Assembly (NCBI GenBank): GCA_963971305.1
Contig: OZ020313.1
Location: 54,694,203 to 54,758,202 of the forward strand
Length of the DNA stretch: 64,000 nucleotides
Origin: Arcuatula senhousia
Taxonomy: Eukaryota > Mollusca > Bivalvia > Mytilida > Mytilidae
Direction: 5' to 3'
Shown: positions 12,701 to 27,700 of the stretch, in pieces
Layout of the letters: the number at the start of each line of letters is the position of its first letter
Position numbering within the stretch: the first letter of the stretch is position 1
Position numbers and translations under genes: made by a program
Notes under the pieces: model-generated
Database searches by the model: none
Told to the model about the DNA's origin: nothing
The model's input: only the letters and a program-made list of their open reading frames with translations

Positions 12701-15700
12701 CTGGCACTCTGACTACCATAACCAGAGGCTTTGGTATCTCTCTGTCTCTCGTGATAAGTATAGACTAACCTTAATAGAATCCCGTCCAAACCTGGCACTC
12801 TGACTACCATAACCAGAGGCTTTGGTATCTCTCTGTCTCTCGTGATAAGTATAGACTTACCTTAATAGAATCCCGTCCAAACCTAGCACTCTGACTACCA
12901 TAACCTGAGGCTTTGGTATCTCTCTGTCTCTCGTGATAAGTATAGACTAACCTTAATAGAATCCCGTCCAAACCTAGCACTCTGACTACCATAACCCGAG
13001 GCTTTGGTATCTCTCTGTCTCTCGTGATAAGTATAGACTAACCTTAATAGAATCCCGTCCAAACCTAGCACTCTGACTACCATAACCAGAGGCTTTGGTA
13101 TCTCTCTGTCTCTCATGATAAGTATAGACTTACCTTAATAGAATCCCGTCCAAACCTAGCACTCTGACTACCATAACCTGAAGCTTTGGTATCTCTCTGT
13201 CTCTCGTGATAAGTATAGACTTACCTTAATAGAATCCCGTCCAAACCTAGCACTCTGACTACCATAACCTGAGGCTTTGGTATCTCTCTGTCTCTCGTGA
13301 TAAGTATAGACTTACCTTAATAGAATCCCGTCCAAACCTAGCACTCTGACTACCATAACCTGAGGCTTTGGTATCTCTCTGTCTCTCATGATAAGTATAG
13401 ACTTACCTTAATAGAATCCCGTCCAAACCTAGCACTCTGACTACCATAACCAGAGGCTTTGGTATCTCTCTGTCTCTCGTGATAAGTATAGACTTACCTT
13501 AATAGAATCGCGTCCAAACCTGGCACTCTGACTACCATAACTAGAGGCTTTGGTATCTCTCTGTCTCTCGTGATAAGTATAGACTTACCTTAATAGAATC
13601 CCGTCCAAACCTAGCACTCTGACTACCATAACCAGAGGCTTTGGTATCTCTCTGTCTCTCGTGATAAGTATAGACTTACCTTAATAGAATCCCGTCCAAA
13701 CCTAGCACTCTGACTACCATAACTAGAGGCTTTGGTATCTCTCTGTCTCTCCCAATCCCGTCCAAACCTAGCACTCTGACTACCATAACCTGAGGCTTTG
13801 GTATCTCTCTGTCTCTCGTGATAAGTATAGACTTACCTTAATAGAATCTCGTCCAAACCTAGCACTCTGACTACCATAACCAGAGGCTTTGGTATCTCTC
13901 TGTCTCTCATGATAAGTATAGACTTACCTTAATAGAATCCCGTCCAAACCTAGCATTCTGACTACCATAACCCGAGGCTTTGGTATCTCTCTGTCTCTCG
14001 TGATAAGTATAGACTAACCTTAATAGAATCCCGTCCAAACCTAGCACTCTGACTACCATAATCAGAGGCTTTGGTATCTCTCTGTCTCTCATGATAAGTA
14101 TAGACTTACCTTAATAGAATCCCGTCCAAACCTAGCACTCTGACTACCATAACCTGAGGCTTTGGTATCTCTCTGTCTCTCGTGATAAGTATAGACTTAC
14201 CTTAATAGAATCCCGTCCAAACCTTGCACTCTGACTACCATAACCTGAGGCTTTGGTATCTCTCTGTCTCTCATGATAAGTATAGACTTACCTTAATAGA
14301 ATCCCGTCCAAACCTAGCACTCTGACTACCATAACCTGAAGCTTTGGTATCTCTCTGTCTCTCGTGATAAGTATAGACTTACCTTAATAGAATCCCGTCC
14401 AAACCTAGCACTCTGACTACCATAACCTGAAGCTTTGGTATCTCTCTGTCTCTCGTGATAAGTATAGACTTACCTTAATAGAATCCCGTCCAAACCTAGC
14501 ACTCTGACTACCATAACTAGAGGCTTTGGTATCTCTCTGTCTCTCATGATAAGTATAGACTAACCTTAATAGAATCCCGTCCAAACCTAGCACTCTGACT
14601 ACCATAACCAGAGGCTTTGGTATCTCTCTGTCTCTCGTGATAAGTATAGACTAACCTTAATAGAATCCCGTCCAAACCTAGCACTCTGACTACCATAACC
14701 TGAGGCTTTGGTATCTCTCTGTCTCTCATGATAAGTATAGACTTACCTTAATAGAATCCCGTCCAAACCTAGCACTCTGACTACCATAACTAGAGGCTTT
14801 GGTATCTCTCTGTCTCTCCCAATCCCGTCCAAACCTAGCATTCTGACTACCATAACCAGAGGCTTTGGTATCTCTCTGTCTCTCGTGATAAGTATAGACT
14901 AACTTTAATAGAATCCCGTCCAAACCTAGCACTCTGACTACCATAACCCGAGGCTTTGGTATCTCTCTGTCTCTCGTGATAAGTATAGACTTACCTTAAT
15001 AGAATCCCGTCCAAAGCTGGCACTCTGACTACCATAACCAGAGGCTTTGGTATCTCTCTGTCTCTCGTGATAAGTATAGACTTACCTTAATAGAATCCCG
15101 TCCAAACCTAGCACTCTGACTACCATAACCAGAGGCTTTGGTATCTCTCTGTCTCTCGTGATAAGTATAGACTTACCTTAATAGAATCGCGTCCAAACCT
15201 AGCACTCTGACTACCATAACCTGAGGCTTTGGTATCTCTCTGTCTCTCGTGATAAGTATAGACTTACCTTAATAGAATCCCGTCCAAACCTAGCACTCTG
15301 ACTACCATAACCTGAGGCTTTGGTATCTCTCTGTCTCTCATGATAAGTATAGACTTACCTTAATAGAATCCCGTCCAAACCTAGCACTCTGACTACCATA
15401 ACCTGAGGCTTTGGTATCTCTCTGTCTCTCATGATAAGTATAGACTTACCTTAATAGAATCCCGTCCAAACCTAGAACTCTGACTACCATAACTAGAGGC
15501 TTTGGTATCTCTCTGTCTCTCGTGATAAGTATAGACTTACCTTAATAGAATCCCGTCCAAACCTAGCACTCTGACTACCATAACTAGAGGCTTTGGTATC
15601 TCTCTGTCTCACGTGATAAGTATAGACTTACCTTAATAGAATCCTGTCCAAACCTAGCACTCTGACTACCATAACTAGAGGCTTTCGTATCTCTCTGTCT

Positions 15701-18700
15701 CTCGTGATAAGTATAGACTTACCTTAATAGAATCCCGTCCAAACCTGGCACTCTGACTACCATAACCCGAGGCTTTGGTATCTCTCTGTCTCTCGTGATA
15801 AGTATAGACTTACCTTAATAGAATCCCGTCCAAACCTAGCACTCTGACTACCATAGCCTGAAGCTTTCGTATCTCTCTGTCTCTCGTGATAAGTATAGAC
15901 TTACCTTAATAGAATCCCGTCCAAACCTAGCACTCTAACTACCATAACCAGAGGCTTTGGTATCTCTCTGTCTCTCGTGATAAGTATAGACTTACCTTAA
16001 TAGAATCCCGTCCAAACCTAGCACTCTGACTACCATAACCAGAGGCTTTGGTATCTCTCTGTCTCTCGTGATAAGTATAGACTTACCTTAATAGAATCCC
16101 GTCCAAACCTAGCACTCTGACTGCCATAACCTGAAGCTTTGGTATCTCTCTGTCTCTCGTGATAAGTATAGACTTACCTTAATAGAATCCCGTCCAAACC
16201 TAGCACTCTGACTACCATAACCAGAGGCTTTGGTATCTCTCTGTCTCTCATGATAAGTATAGACTTACCTTAATAGAATCCCGTCCAAACCTAGCACTCT
16301 GACTACCATAACCAGAGGCTTTGGTATCTCTCTGTCTCTCGTGATAAGTATAGACTTACCTTAATAGAATCCCGTCCAAACCTAGCACTCTGACTACCAT
16401 AACCCGAGGCTTTGGTATCTCTCTGTCTCTCATGATAAGTATAGACTTACCTTAATAGAATCGCGTCCAAACCTAGCACTCTGACTACCATAACCCGAGG
16501 CTTTGGTATCTCTCTGTCTCTCGTGATAAGTATAGACTTACCTTAATAGAATCCCGTCCAAACCTAGCACTCTGACTACCATAACCTGAGGCTTTGGTAT
16601 CTCTCTGTCTCTCGTGATAAGTATAGACTTACCTTAATAGAATCCCGTCCAAAGCTGGCACTCTGACTACCATAACCTGAGGCTTTGGTATCTCTTTGTC
16701 TCTCATGATAAGTATAGACTTTTTTAATAGAATCCCGTCCAAACCTAGCACTCTGACTACCATAACTAGAGGCTTTGGTATCTCTCTGTCTCTCATGATA
16801 AGTATAGACTTACCTTAATAGAATTGCGTCCAAACCTAGCACTCTGACTACCATAACCTGAGGCTTTGGTATCTCTCTGTCTCTCATGATAAGTATAGAC
16901 TTACCTTAATAGAATCCCGTCCAAACCTAGCACTCTGACTACCATAACCTGAAGCTTTGGTATCTCTCTGTCTCTCGTGATAAGTATAGACTTACCTTAA
17001 TAGAATCCCGTCCAAACCTAGCACTCTGACTACCATAACCTGAGGCTTTGGTATCTCTCTGTCTCTCGTGATAAGTATAGACTTACCTTAATAGAATCGC
17101 GTCCAAACCTAGCACTCTGACTACCATAACCTGAAGCTTTGGTATCTCTCTGTCTCTCGTGATAAGTATAGACTTACCTTAATAGAATCCCGTCCAAACC
17201 TAGCACTCTGACTACCATAACCTGAGGCTTTGGTATCTCTCTGTCTCTCATGATAAGTATAGACTTACCTTAATAGAATCCCGTCCAAACCTAGCACTCT
17301 GACTACCATAACCTGAGGCTTTGGTATCTCTCTGTCTCTCATGATAAGTATAGACTTACCTTAATAGAATCCCGTCCAAACCTAGCACTCTGACTACCAT
17401 AACCAGAGGCTTTGGTATCTCTCTGTCTCTCGTGATAAGTATAGACTTACCTTAATAGAATCCCGTCCAAACCTGGCACTCTGACTACCATAACCAGAGG
17501 CTTTGGTATCTCTCTGTCTCTCATGATAAGTATAGACTTACCTTAATAGAATCCCGTCCAAACCTAGCACTCTGACTACCATAACCAGAGGCTTTGGTAT
17601 CTCTCTGTCTCTCGTGATAAGTATAGACTTACCTTAATAGAATCCCGTCCAAACCTAGCACTCTGACTACCATAACCTGAAGCTTTGGTATCTCTCTGTC
17701 TCTCGTGATAAGTATAGACTTACCTTAATAGAATCCCGTCCAAACCTAGCACTCTGACTACCATAACCTGAGGCTTTGGTATCTCTCTGTCTCTCGTGAT
17801 AAGTATAGACTAACCTTAATAGAATCCCGTCCAAACCTAGCACTCTGACTACCATAACCAGAGGCTTTGGTATCTCTCTGTCTCTCATGATAAGTATAGA
17901 CTAACCTTAATAGAATCCTGTCCAAACCTAGCACTCTGACTACCATAACCCGAGGCTTTGGTATCTCTCTGTCTCCCATGATAAGTATAGACTTACCTTA
18001 ATAGAATCCCGTCCAAACCTAGCACTCTGACTACCATAACCCGAGGCTTTGGTATCTCTCTGTCTCTTGTGATAAGTATAGACTTACCTTAATAGAATCC
18101 CGTCCAAACCTAGCACTCTGACTACCATAACCAGAGGCTTTGGTATCTCTCTGTCTCTCGTGATAAGTATAGACTAACCTTAATAGAATCCCGTCCAAAC
18201 CTAGCACTCTGACTACCATAACCAGAGGCTTTGGTATCTCTCTGTCTCTCGTGATAAGTATAGACTAACCTTAATAGAATCCCGTCCAAACCTAGCACTC
18301 TGACTACCATAACTAGAGGCTTTAGTATCTCTCTGTCTCTCATGATAAGTATAGACTTACCTTAATAGAATCGCGTCCAAACCTAGCACTCTGACTACCA
18401 TAACCAGAGGCTTTGGTATCTCTCTGTCTCTCGTGATACATGTAAGTATAGACTAACCTTAATAGAATCCCGTCCAAACCTAGCACTCTGACTACCATAA
18501 CCAGAGGCTTTGGTATCTCTCTGTCTCTCATGATAAGTATAGACTTACCTTAATAGAATCCCGTCCAAACCTAGCACTCTGACTACCATAACCAGAGGCT
18601 TTGGTATCTCTCTGTCTCTCGTGATAAGTATAGACTTACCTTAATAGAATCGCGTCCAAACCTGATACTCTGACTACCATAACTAGAGGCTTTGGTATCT

Positions 18701-21700
18701 CTCTGTGTCTCTCGTGATAAGTATAGACTAACCTTAATAGAATCGCGTCCAAACCTGATACTCTGACTACCATAACCCGAGGCTTTGGTATCTCTCTGTC
18801 TCTCGTGATAAGTATAGACTAACCTTAATAGAATCGCGTCCAAACCTAGCACTCTGACTACCATAACCAGAGGCTTTGGTATCTCTCTGTCTCTCGTGAT
18901 AAGTATAGACTAACCTTAATAGAATCGCGTCCAAACCTGATACACTGACTACCATAACCCGAGGCTTTGGTATCTCTCTGTCTCTCGTGATAAGTATAGA
19001 CTAACCTTAATAGAATCGCGTCCAAACCTAGCACTCTGACTACCATAACCAGAGGCTTTGGTATCTCTCTGTCTCTCGTGATAAGTATAGACTAACCTTA
19101 ATAGAATCGCGTCCAAACCTGGCACTCTGACTACCATAACCTGAGGCTTTGGTATCTCTCTGTCTCTAATGATAAGTATAGACTTACCTTAATAGAATCC
19201 CGTCCAAACCTGGCACTCTGACTACCATAACCCGAGGCTTTGGTATCTCTCTGTCTCTCGTGATAAGTATAGACTAACCTTAATAGAATCCCGTCCAAAC
19301 CTAGCACTCTGACTACCATAACCCCAGGCTTTGGTATCTCTCTGTCTCTCGTGATAAGTATAGACTTACTTTAATAGAATCCTGTCCAAACCTAGTGCTC
19401 TGACTACCATAACTAGAGGCTTTGGTATCTCTCTGTCTCTCGTGATAAGTATAGACTTACCTTAATAGAATCCCGTCCAAACCTAGCACTCTGACTACCA
19501 TAACTAGAGGCTTTGGTATCTCTCTGTCTCTCGTGATAAGTATAGACTTACCTTAATAGAATCCCGTCCAAACCTAGTACTCTGACTACCATAACCTGAA
19601 GCTTTGGTATCTCTCTGTCTCTCGTGATAAGTATAGACTAACCTTATTAGAATCCCATCCAAACCTAGCACTCTGACTACCATAACCAGAGGCTTTGGTA
19701 TCTCTCTGTCTCTCGTGATAAGTATAGACTTACCTTAATAGAATCCCGTCCAAACCTAGCACTCTGACTACCATAACTAGAGGCTTTGGTATCTCTCTGT
19801 CTCTCGTGATAAGTATAGACTTACCTTAATAGAATCCCGTCCAAACCTAGTACTCTGACTACCATAACCTGAAGCTTTGGTATCTCTCTGTCTCTCGTGA
19901 TAAGTATAGACTAACCTTAATAGAATCCCATCCAAACCTAGCACTCTGACTACCATAACTAGAGGCTTTGGTATCTCTCTGTCTCTCGTGATAAGTATAG
20001 ACTTACCTTAATAGAATCGCGTCCAAACCTAGCACTCTGACTCCATAACCTGAAGCTTTGGTATCTCTCTGTCTCTCGTGATAAGTATAGACTAACCTTA
20101 ATAGAATCGCGTCCAAACCTAGCACTCTGACTACCATAACCTGAGGCTTTGGTATCTCTCTGTCTCTCGTGATAAGTATAGACTAACCTTAATAGAATCC
20201 CGTCCAAACCTAGCACTCTGACTACCATAACCTGAGGCTTTGGTATCTCTCTGTCTCTCATGATAAGTATAGACTTACCTTAATAGAATCCCGTCCAAAC
20301 CTAGCACTCTGACTACCATAATCTGAGGCTTTGGTATCTCTATGTCTCTCATGATAAGTATAGACTTACCTTAATAGAATCCCGTCCAAACCTAGTACTC
20401 TGACTACCATAACCAGAGGCTTTGGTATCTCTCTGTCTCTCGTGATAAGTATAGACTTACCTTAATAGAATCCCGTCCAAACCTAGCACTCTGACTACCA
20501 TAACCTGAGGCTTTGGTATCTCTCTGTCTCTCATGATAAGTATAGACTTACCTTAATAGAATCCCGTCCAAACCTGGCACTCTGACTACCATAACCCGAG
20601 GCTTTGGTATCTCTCTGTCTCTCGTGATAAGTATAGACTTACCTTAATAGAATCTCGTCCAAACCTAGCACTCTGACTACCATAACCCGAGGCTTTGGTA
20701 TCTCTCTGTCTCTCGTGATAAGTATAGACTAACCTTAATAGAATCGCGTCCAAACCTAGCACTCTGACTACCATAACCCGAGGCTTTGGTATCTCTCTGT
20801 CTCTCGTGATAAGTATAGACTTACCTTAATAGAATCCCGTCCAAACCTAGCACTCTGACTACCATAACTAGAGGCTTTGGTATCTCTCTGTCTCTCGTGA
20901 TACATGTAAGTATAGACTAACCTTAATAGAATCGCGTCCAAACCTAGCACTCTGACTACCATAACCCGAGGCTTTCGTATCTCTCTGTCTCTCATGATAA
21001 GTATAGACTTACCTTAATAGAATCCCGTCCAAACCTAGCACTCTGACTACCATAACCCGAGGCTTTGGTATCTCTCTGTCTCTCGTGATAAGTATAGACT
21101 AACCTTAATAGAATCGCGTCCAAACCTAGCACTCTGACTACCATAACCCGAGGCTTTCGTATCTCTCTGTCTCTCGTGATAAGTATAGACTAACCTTAAT
21201 AGAATCGCGTCCAAACCTAGCACTCTGACTACCATAACCCAAGGCTTTGGTATCTCTCTGTCTCTCGTGATAAGTATAGACTAACCTTAATAGAATCCCG
21301 TCCAAACCTAGCACTCTGACTACCATAACTAGAGGCTTTGGTATCTCTCTGTCTCTCGTGATACATGTAAGTATAGACTAACCTTAATAGAATCGCGTCC
21401 AAACCTAGCACTCTGACTACCATAACCCGAGGCTTTGGTATCTCTCTGTCTCTCATGATAAGTATAGACTAACCTTAATAGAATCCCGTCCAAACCTGAT
21501 ACTCTGACTACCATAACCCAAGGCTTTGGTATCTCTCTGTCTCTCGTGATAAGTATAGACTAACCTTAATAGAATCGCGTCCAAACCTAGCACTCTGACT
21601 ACCATAACCCGAGGCTTTCGTATCTCTCTGTCTCTCGTGATAAGTATAGACTAACCTTAATAGAATCACGTCCAAACCTAGCACTCTGACTACCATAACC

Positions 21701-24700
21701 CAAGGCTTTGGTATCTCTCTGTCTCTCGTGATAAGTATAGACTAACCTTAATAGAATCCCGTCCAAACCTAGCACTCTGACTACCATAACTAGAGGCTTT
21801 GGTATCTCTCTGTCTCTCGTGATACATGTAAGTATAGACTAACCTTAATAGAATCGCGTCCAAACCTAGCACTCTGACTACCATAACCCGAGGATTTGGT
21901 ATCTCTCTGTCTCTCGTGATACATGTAAGTATAGACTAACCTTAATAGAATCGCGTCCAAACCTGATACTCTGACTACCATAACCCAAGGCTTTGGTATC
22001 TCTCTGTCTCTCGTGATACATGTAAGTATAGACTTACCTTAATAGAATCGTGTCCAAACCTAGCACTCTGACTACCATAACCCAAGGCTTTGGTATCTCT
22101 CTGTCTCTCGTGATACATGTAAGTATAGACTTACCTTAATAGAATCGTGTCCAAACCTAGCACTCTGACTACCATAACCCGAGGCTTTCGTATCTCTCTG
22201 TCTCTTGTGATACATGTAAGTATAGACTAACCTTAATAGAATCGCGTCCAAACCTAGCACTCTGACTACCATAACCAGAGGCTTTGGTATCTCTCTGTCT
22301 CTCGTGATACATGTAAGTATAGACTTACCTTAATAGAATTGCGTCCAAACCTGATACTCTGACTACCATAACCAGAGGCTTTCGTATCTCTCTGTCTCTT
22401 GTGATAAGTATAGACTAACCTTAATAGAATCGCGTCCAAACCTAGCACTCTGACTACCATAACCCGAGGCTTTGGTATCTCTCTGTCTCTCGTGATACAT
22501 GTAAGTATAGACTAACCTTAATAGAATCGCGTCCAAACCTAGCACTCTGACTACCATAACCCGAGGCTTTGGTATCTCTCTGTCTCTTGTGATAAGTATA
22601 GACTAACCTTAATAGAATCGCGTCCAAACCTAGCACTCTGACTACCATAACCAGAGGCTTTGGTATCTCTCTGTCTCTCGTGATACATGTAAGTATAGAC
22701 TTACCTTAATAGAATCCCGTCCAAACCTAGCACTCTGACTACCATAGCCAGAGGCTTTGGTATCTCTCTGTCTCTCGTGATAAGTATAGACTTACCTTAA
22801 TAGAATCCCGTCCAAACCTAGCACTCTGACTACCATAACCCGAGGCTTTGGTATCTCTCTGTCTCTCGTGATAAGTATAGACTAACCTTAATAGAATCCC
22901 GTCCAAACATGGCACTCTGACTTCCATAACCCGAGGCTTTGGTATCTCTCTGTCTCTGGTGATAAGTATAGACTTACCTTAATAGAATCCCGTCCAAACC
23001 TAGCACTCTGACTACCATAACCCGAGGCTTTGGTATCTCTCTGTCTCTCGTGATAAGTATAGACTAACCTTAATAGAATCGCGTCCAAACCTGATACTCT
23101 GACTACCATAACCAGAGGCTTTGGTATCTCTCTGTCTCTCGTGATAAGTATAGACTAACCTTAATAGAATCGCGTCCAAACCTAGCACTCTGACTACCAT
23201 AACCCGTGGCTTTGGTATCTCTCTGTCTCTCGTGATACATGTAAGTATAGACTAACCTTAATAGAATCGCGTCCAAACCTAGCACTCTGACAACCATAGC
23301 CCGAGGCTTTGGTATCTCTCTGTCTCTCGTGATAAGTATAGACTTACCTTAATAGAATCGCGTCCAAACCTAGCACTCTGACTACCATAACCCGAGGCTT
23401 TGGTATCTCTCTGTCTCTCGTGATACATGTAAGTATAGACTAACCTTAATAGAATCGCGTCCAAACCTAGCACTCTGACTACCATAGCCCGAGGCTTTGG
23501 TATCTCTCTGTCTCTCGTGATAAGTATAGACTTACCTTAATAGAATCGCGTCCAAACCTAGCACTCTGACTACCATAACCCGAGGCTTTGGTATCTCTCT
23601 GTCTCTCGTGATACATGTAAGTATAGACTAACCTTAATAGAATCGCTTCCAAACCTAGCACTCTGACTACCATAACCCGAGGATTTGGTATCTCTCTGTC
23701 TCTCGTGATACATGTAAGTATAGACTAACCTTAATAGAATCGCGTCCAAACCTGATACTCTGACTACCATAACCCAAGGCTTTGGTATCTCTCTGTCTCT
23801 CGTGATACATGTAAGTATAGACTTACCTTAATAGAATCGTGTCCAAACCTAGCACTCTGACTACCATAACCCAAGGCTTTGGTATCTCTCTGTCTCTCGT
23901 GATACATGTAAGTATAGACTTACCTTAATAGAATCGTGTCCAAACCTAGCACTCTGACTACCATAACCCGAGGCTTTCGTATCTCTCTGTCTCTTGTGAT
24001 ACATGTAAGTATAGACTAACCTTAATAGAATCGCGTCCAAACCTAGCACTCTGACTACCATAACCAGAGGCTTTGGTATCTCTCTGTCTCTCGTGATACA
24101 TGTAAGTATAGACTTACCTTAATAGAATTGCGTCCAAACCTGATACTCTGACTACCATAACCAGAGGCTTTCGTATCTCTCTGTCTCTTGTGATAAGTAT
24201 AGACTAACCTTAATAGAATCGCGTCCAAACCTAGCACTCTGACTACCATAACCCGAGGCTTTGGTATCTCTCTGTCTCTCGTGATACATGTAAGTATAGA
24301 CTAACCTTAATAGAATCGCGTCCAAACCTAGCACTCTGACTACCATAACCCGAGGCTTTGGTATCTCTCTGTCTCTTGTGATAAGTATAGACTAACCTTA
24401 ATAGAATCGCGTCCAAACCTAGCACTCTGACTACCATAACCAGAGGCTTTGGTATCTCTCTGTCTCTCGTGATACATGTAAGTATAGACTTACCTTAATA
24501 GAATCCCGTCCAAACCTAGCACTCTGACTACCATAGCCAGAGGCTTTGGTATCTCTCTGTCTCTCGTGATAAGTATAGACTTACCTTAATAGAATCCCGT
24601 CCAAACCTAGCACTCTGACTACCATAACCCGAGGCTTTGGTATCTCTCTGTCTCTCGTGATAAGTATAGACTAACCTTAATAGAATCCCGTCCAAACATG

Positions 24701-27700
24701 GCACTCTGACTTCCATAACCCGAGGCTTTGGTATCTCTCTGTCTCTGGTGATAAGTATAGACTTACCTTAATAGAATCCCGTCCAAACCTAGCACTCTGA
24801 CTACCATAACCCGAGGCTTTGGTATCTCTCTGTCTCTCGTGATAAGTATAGACTAACCTTAATAGAATCGCGTCCAAACCTGATACTCTGACTACCATAA
24901 CCAGAGGCTTTGGTATCTCTCTGTCTCTCGTGATAAGTATAGACTAACCTTAATAGAATCGCGTCCAAACCTAGCACTCTGACTACCATAACCCGTGGCT
25001 TTGGTATCTCTCTGTCTCTCGTGATACATGTAAGTATAGACTAACCTTAATAGAATCGCGTCCAAACCTAGCACTCTGACTACCATAGCCCGAGGCTTTG
25101 GTATCTCTCTGTCTCTCGTGATAAGTATAGACTTACCTTAATAGAATCGCGTCCAAACCTAGCACTCTGACTACCATAACCCGAGGCTTTGGTATCTCTC
25201 TGTCTCTCGTGATACATGTAAGTATAGACTAACCTTAATAGAATCGCGTCCAAACCTAGCACTCTGACTACCATAGCCCGAGGCTTTGGTATCTCTCTGT
25301 CTCTCGTGATAAGTATAGACTTACCTTAATAGAATCGCGTCCAAACCTAGCACTCTGACTACCATAACCCGAGGCTTTGGTATCTCTCTGTCTCTCGTGA
25401 TACATGTAAGTATAGACTAACCTTAATAGAATCGCTTCCAAACCTAGCACTATGACTACCATAACCAGAGGCTTTGGTATCTCTCTGTCTCTCGTGATAC
25501 ATGTAAGTATAGACTTACCTTAATAGAATCGTGTCCAAACCTAGCACTCTGACTACCATAACCCGAGGCTTTCGTATCTCTCTGTCTCTCGTGATGCATG
25601 TAAGTATAGACTAACCTTAATAGAATCGCGTCCAAACCTAGCACTCTGACTACCATAACCAGAGGCTTTGGTATCTCTCTGTCTCTCGTGATACATGTAA
25701 GTATAGACTTACCTTAATAGAATCGCGTCCAAACCTGATACTCTGACTACCATGACCCGAGGCTTTGGTATCTCTCTGTCTCTCGTGATACATGTAAGTA
25801 TAGACTAACCTTAATAGAATCGCGTCCAAACCTAGTACTCTGACTACCATAACCAGAGGCTTTGGTATCTCTCTGTCTCTCATGATAAGTATAGACTTAC
25901 CTTAATAGAATCGCGTCCAAACCTAGCACTCTGACTACCATAACCCGAGGCTATGGTATCTCTCTGTCTCTCGTGATACATGTAAGTATAGACTTACCTT
26001 AATAGAATCGCGTCCAAACCTAGCACTCTGACTACCATAACCCGAGGCTTTGGTATCTCTCTGTCTCTCGTGATACATGTAAGTATAGACTTACCTTAAT
26101 AGAATCGCGTCCAAACCTGATACTCTGACTACCATAACCAGAGGCTTTCATATCTCTCTGTCTCTTGTGATAAGTATAGACTAACCTTAATAGAATCGCG
26201 TCCAAACCTGATACTCTGACTACCATAACCAGAGGCTTTGGTATCTCTCTGTCTCTCGTGATAAGTATAGACTAACCTTAATAGAATCCCGTCCAAACCT
26301 AGCACTCTGACTACCATAACCCAAGGCTTTCGTATCTCTCTGTCTCTCGTGATACATGTAAGTATAGACTAACCTTAATAGAATCCCGTCCAATCCTAGC
26401 ACTCTGACTACCATAACTAGAGGCTTTGGTATCTCTCTGTCTCTCATGATAAGTATAGACTTACCTTAATAGAATCCCGTCCAAACCTAGCACTCTGACT
26501 ACCATAACCCGAGGCTTTGGTATCTCTCTGTCTCTCGTGATACATGTAAGTATAGACTAACCTTAATAGAATCGCATCCAAACCTAGCACTCTGACTACC
26601 ATAACCAGAGGCTTTCGTATCTCTCTGTCTCTCGTGATACATGTAAGTATAGACTAACCTTAATAGAATCGCGTCCAAACCTAGCACTCTGACTACCATA
26701 ACCAGAGGCTTTGGTATCTCTCTGTCTCTTGTGATAAGTATAGACTAACCTTAATAGAATCCCGTCCAAACCTGGCACTCTGACTACCATAACCTGAAGC
26801 TTTGGTATCTCTCTGTCTCTCGTGATAAGTATAGACTTACCTTAATAGAATCCCGTCCAAACCTAGCACTCTGACTACCATAACCAGAGGCTTTGGTATC
26901 TCTCTGTCTCTCGTGATAAGTATAGACTGACCTTAATAGAATCCCGTCCAAACCTAGCACTCTGACTACCATAACCCCAGGCTTTGGTATCTCTCTGTCT
27001 CTTGTGATAAGTATAGACTAACCTTAATAGAATCCCGTCCAAACCTAGCACTCTGACTACCATAACCAGAGGCTTTGGTATCTCTCTGTCTCTCGTGATA
27101 AGTATAGACTAACCTTAATAGAATCACGTCCAAATCTAGCACTCTGACTACCATAACCAGAGGCTTTGGTATCTCTCTGTCTCTCATGATACATGTAAGT
27201 ATAGACTAACCTTAATAGAATCGCGTCCAAACCTGGCACTCTGACTACCATAACCCGAGGCTTTGGTATCTCTCTGTCTCTCGTGATAAGTATAGACTAA
27301 CCTTAATAGAATCACGTCCAAATCTAGCACTCTGACTACCATAACCAGAGGCTTTGGTATCTCTCTGTCTCTCGTGATACATGTAAGTATAGACTAACCT
27401 TAATAGAATCACGTCCAAACCTGGCACTCTGACTACCATAACCCGAGGCTTTGGTATCTCTCTGTCTCTCGTGATAAGTATAGACTAACCTTAATAGAAT
27501 CGCGTCCAAACCTGATACTCTGACTACCATAACCAGAGGCTTTGGTATCTCTCTGTCTCTCGTGATAAGTATAGACTAACCTTAATAGAATCGCGTCCAA
27601 ACCTAGCACTCTGACTACCATAACCCGAGGCTTTGGTATCTCTCTGTCTCTCGTGATACATGTAAGTATAGACTAACCTTAATAGAATCGCGTCCAAACC

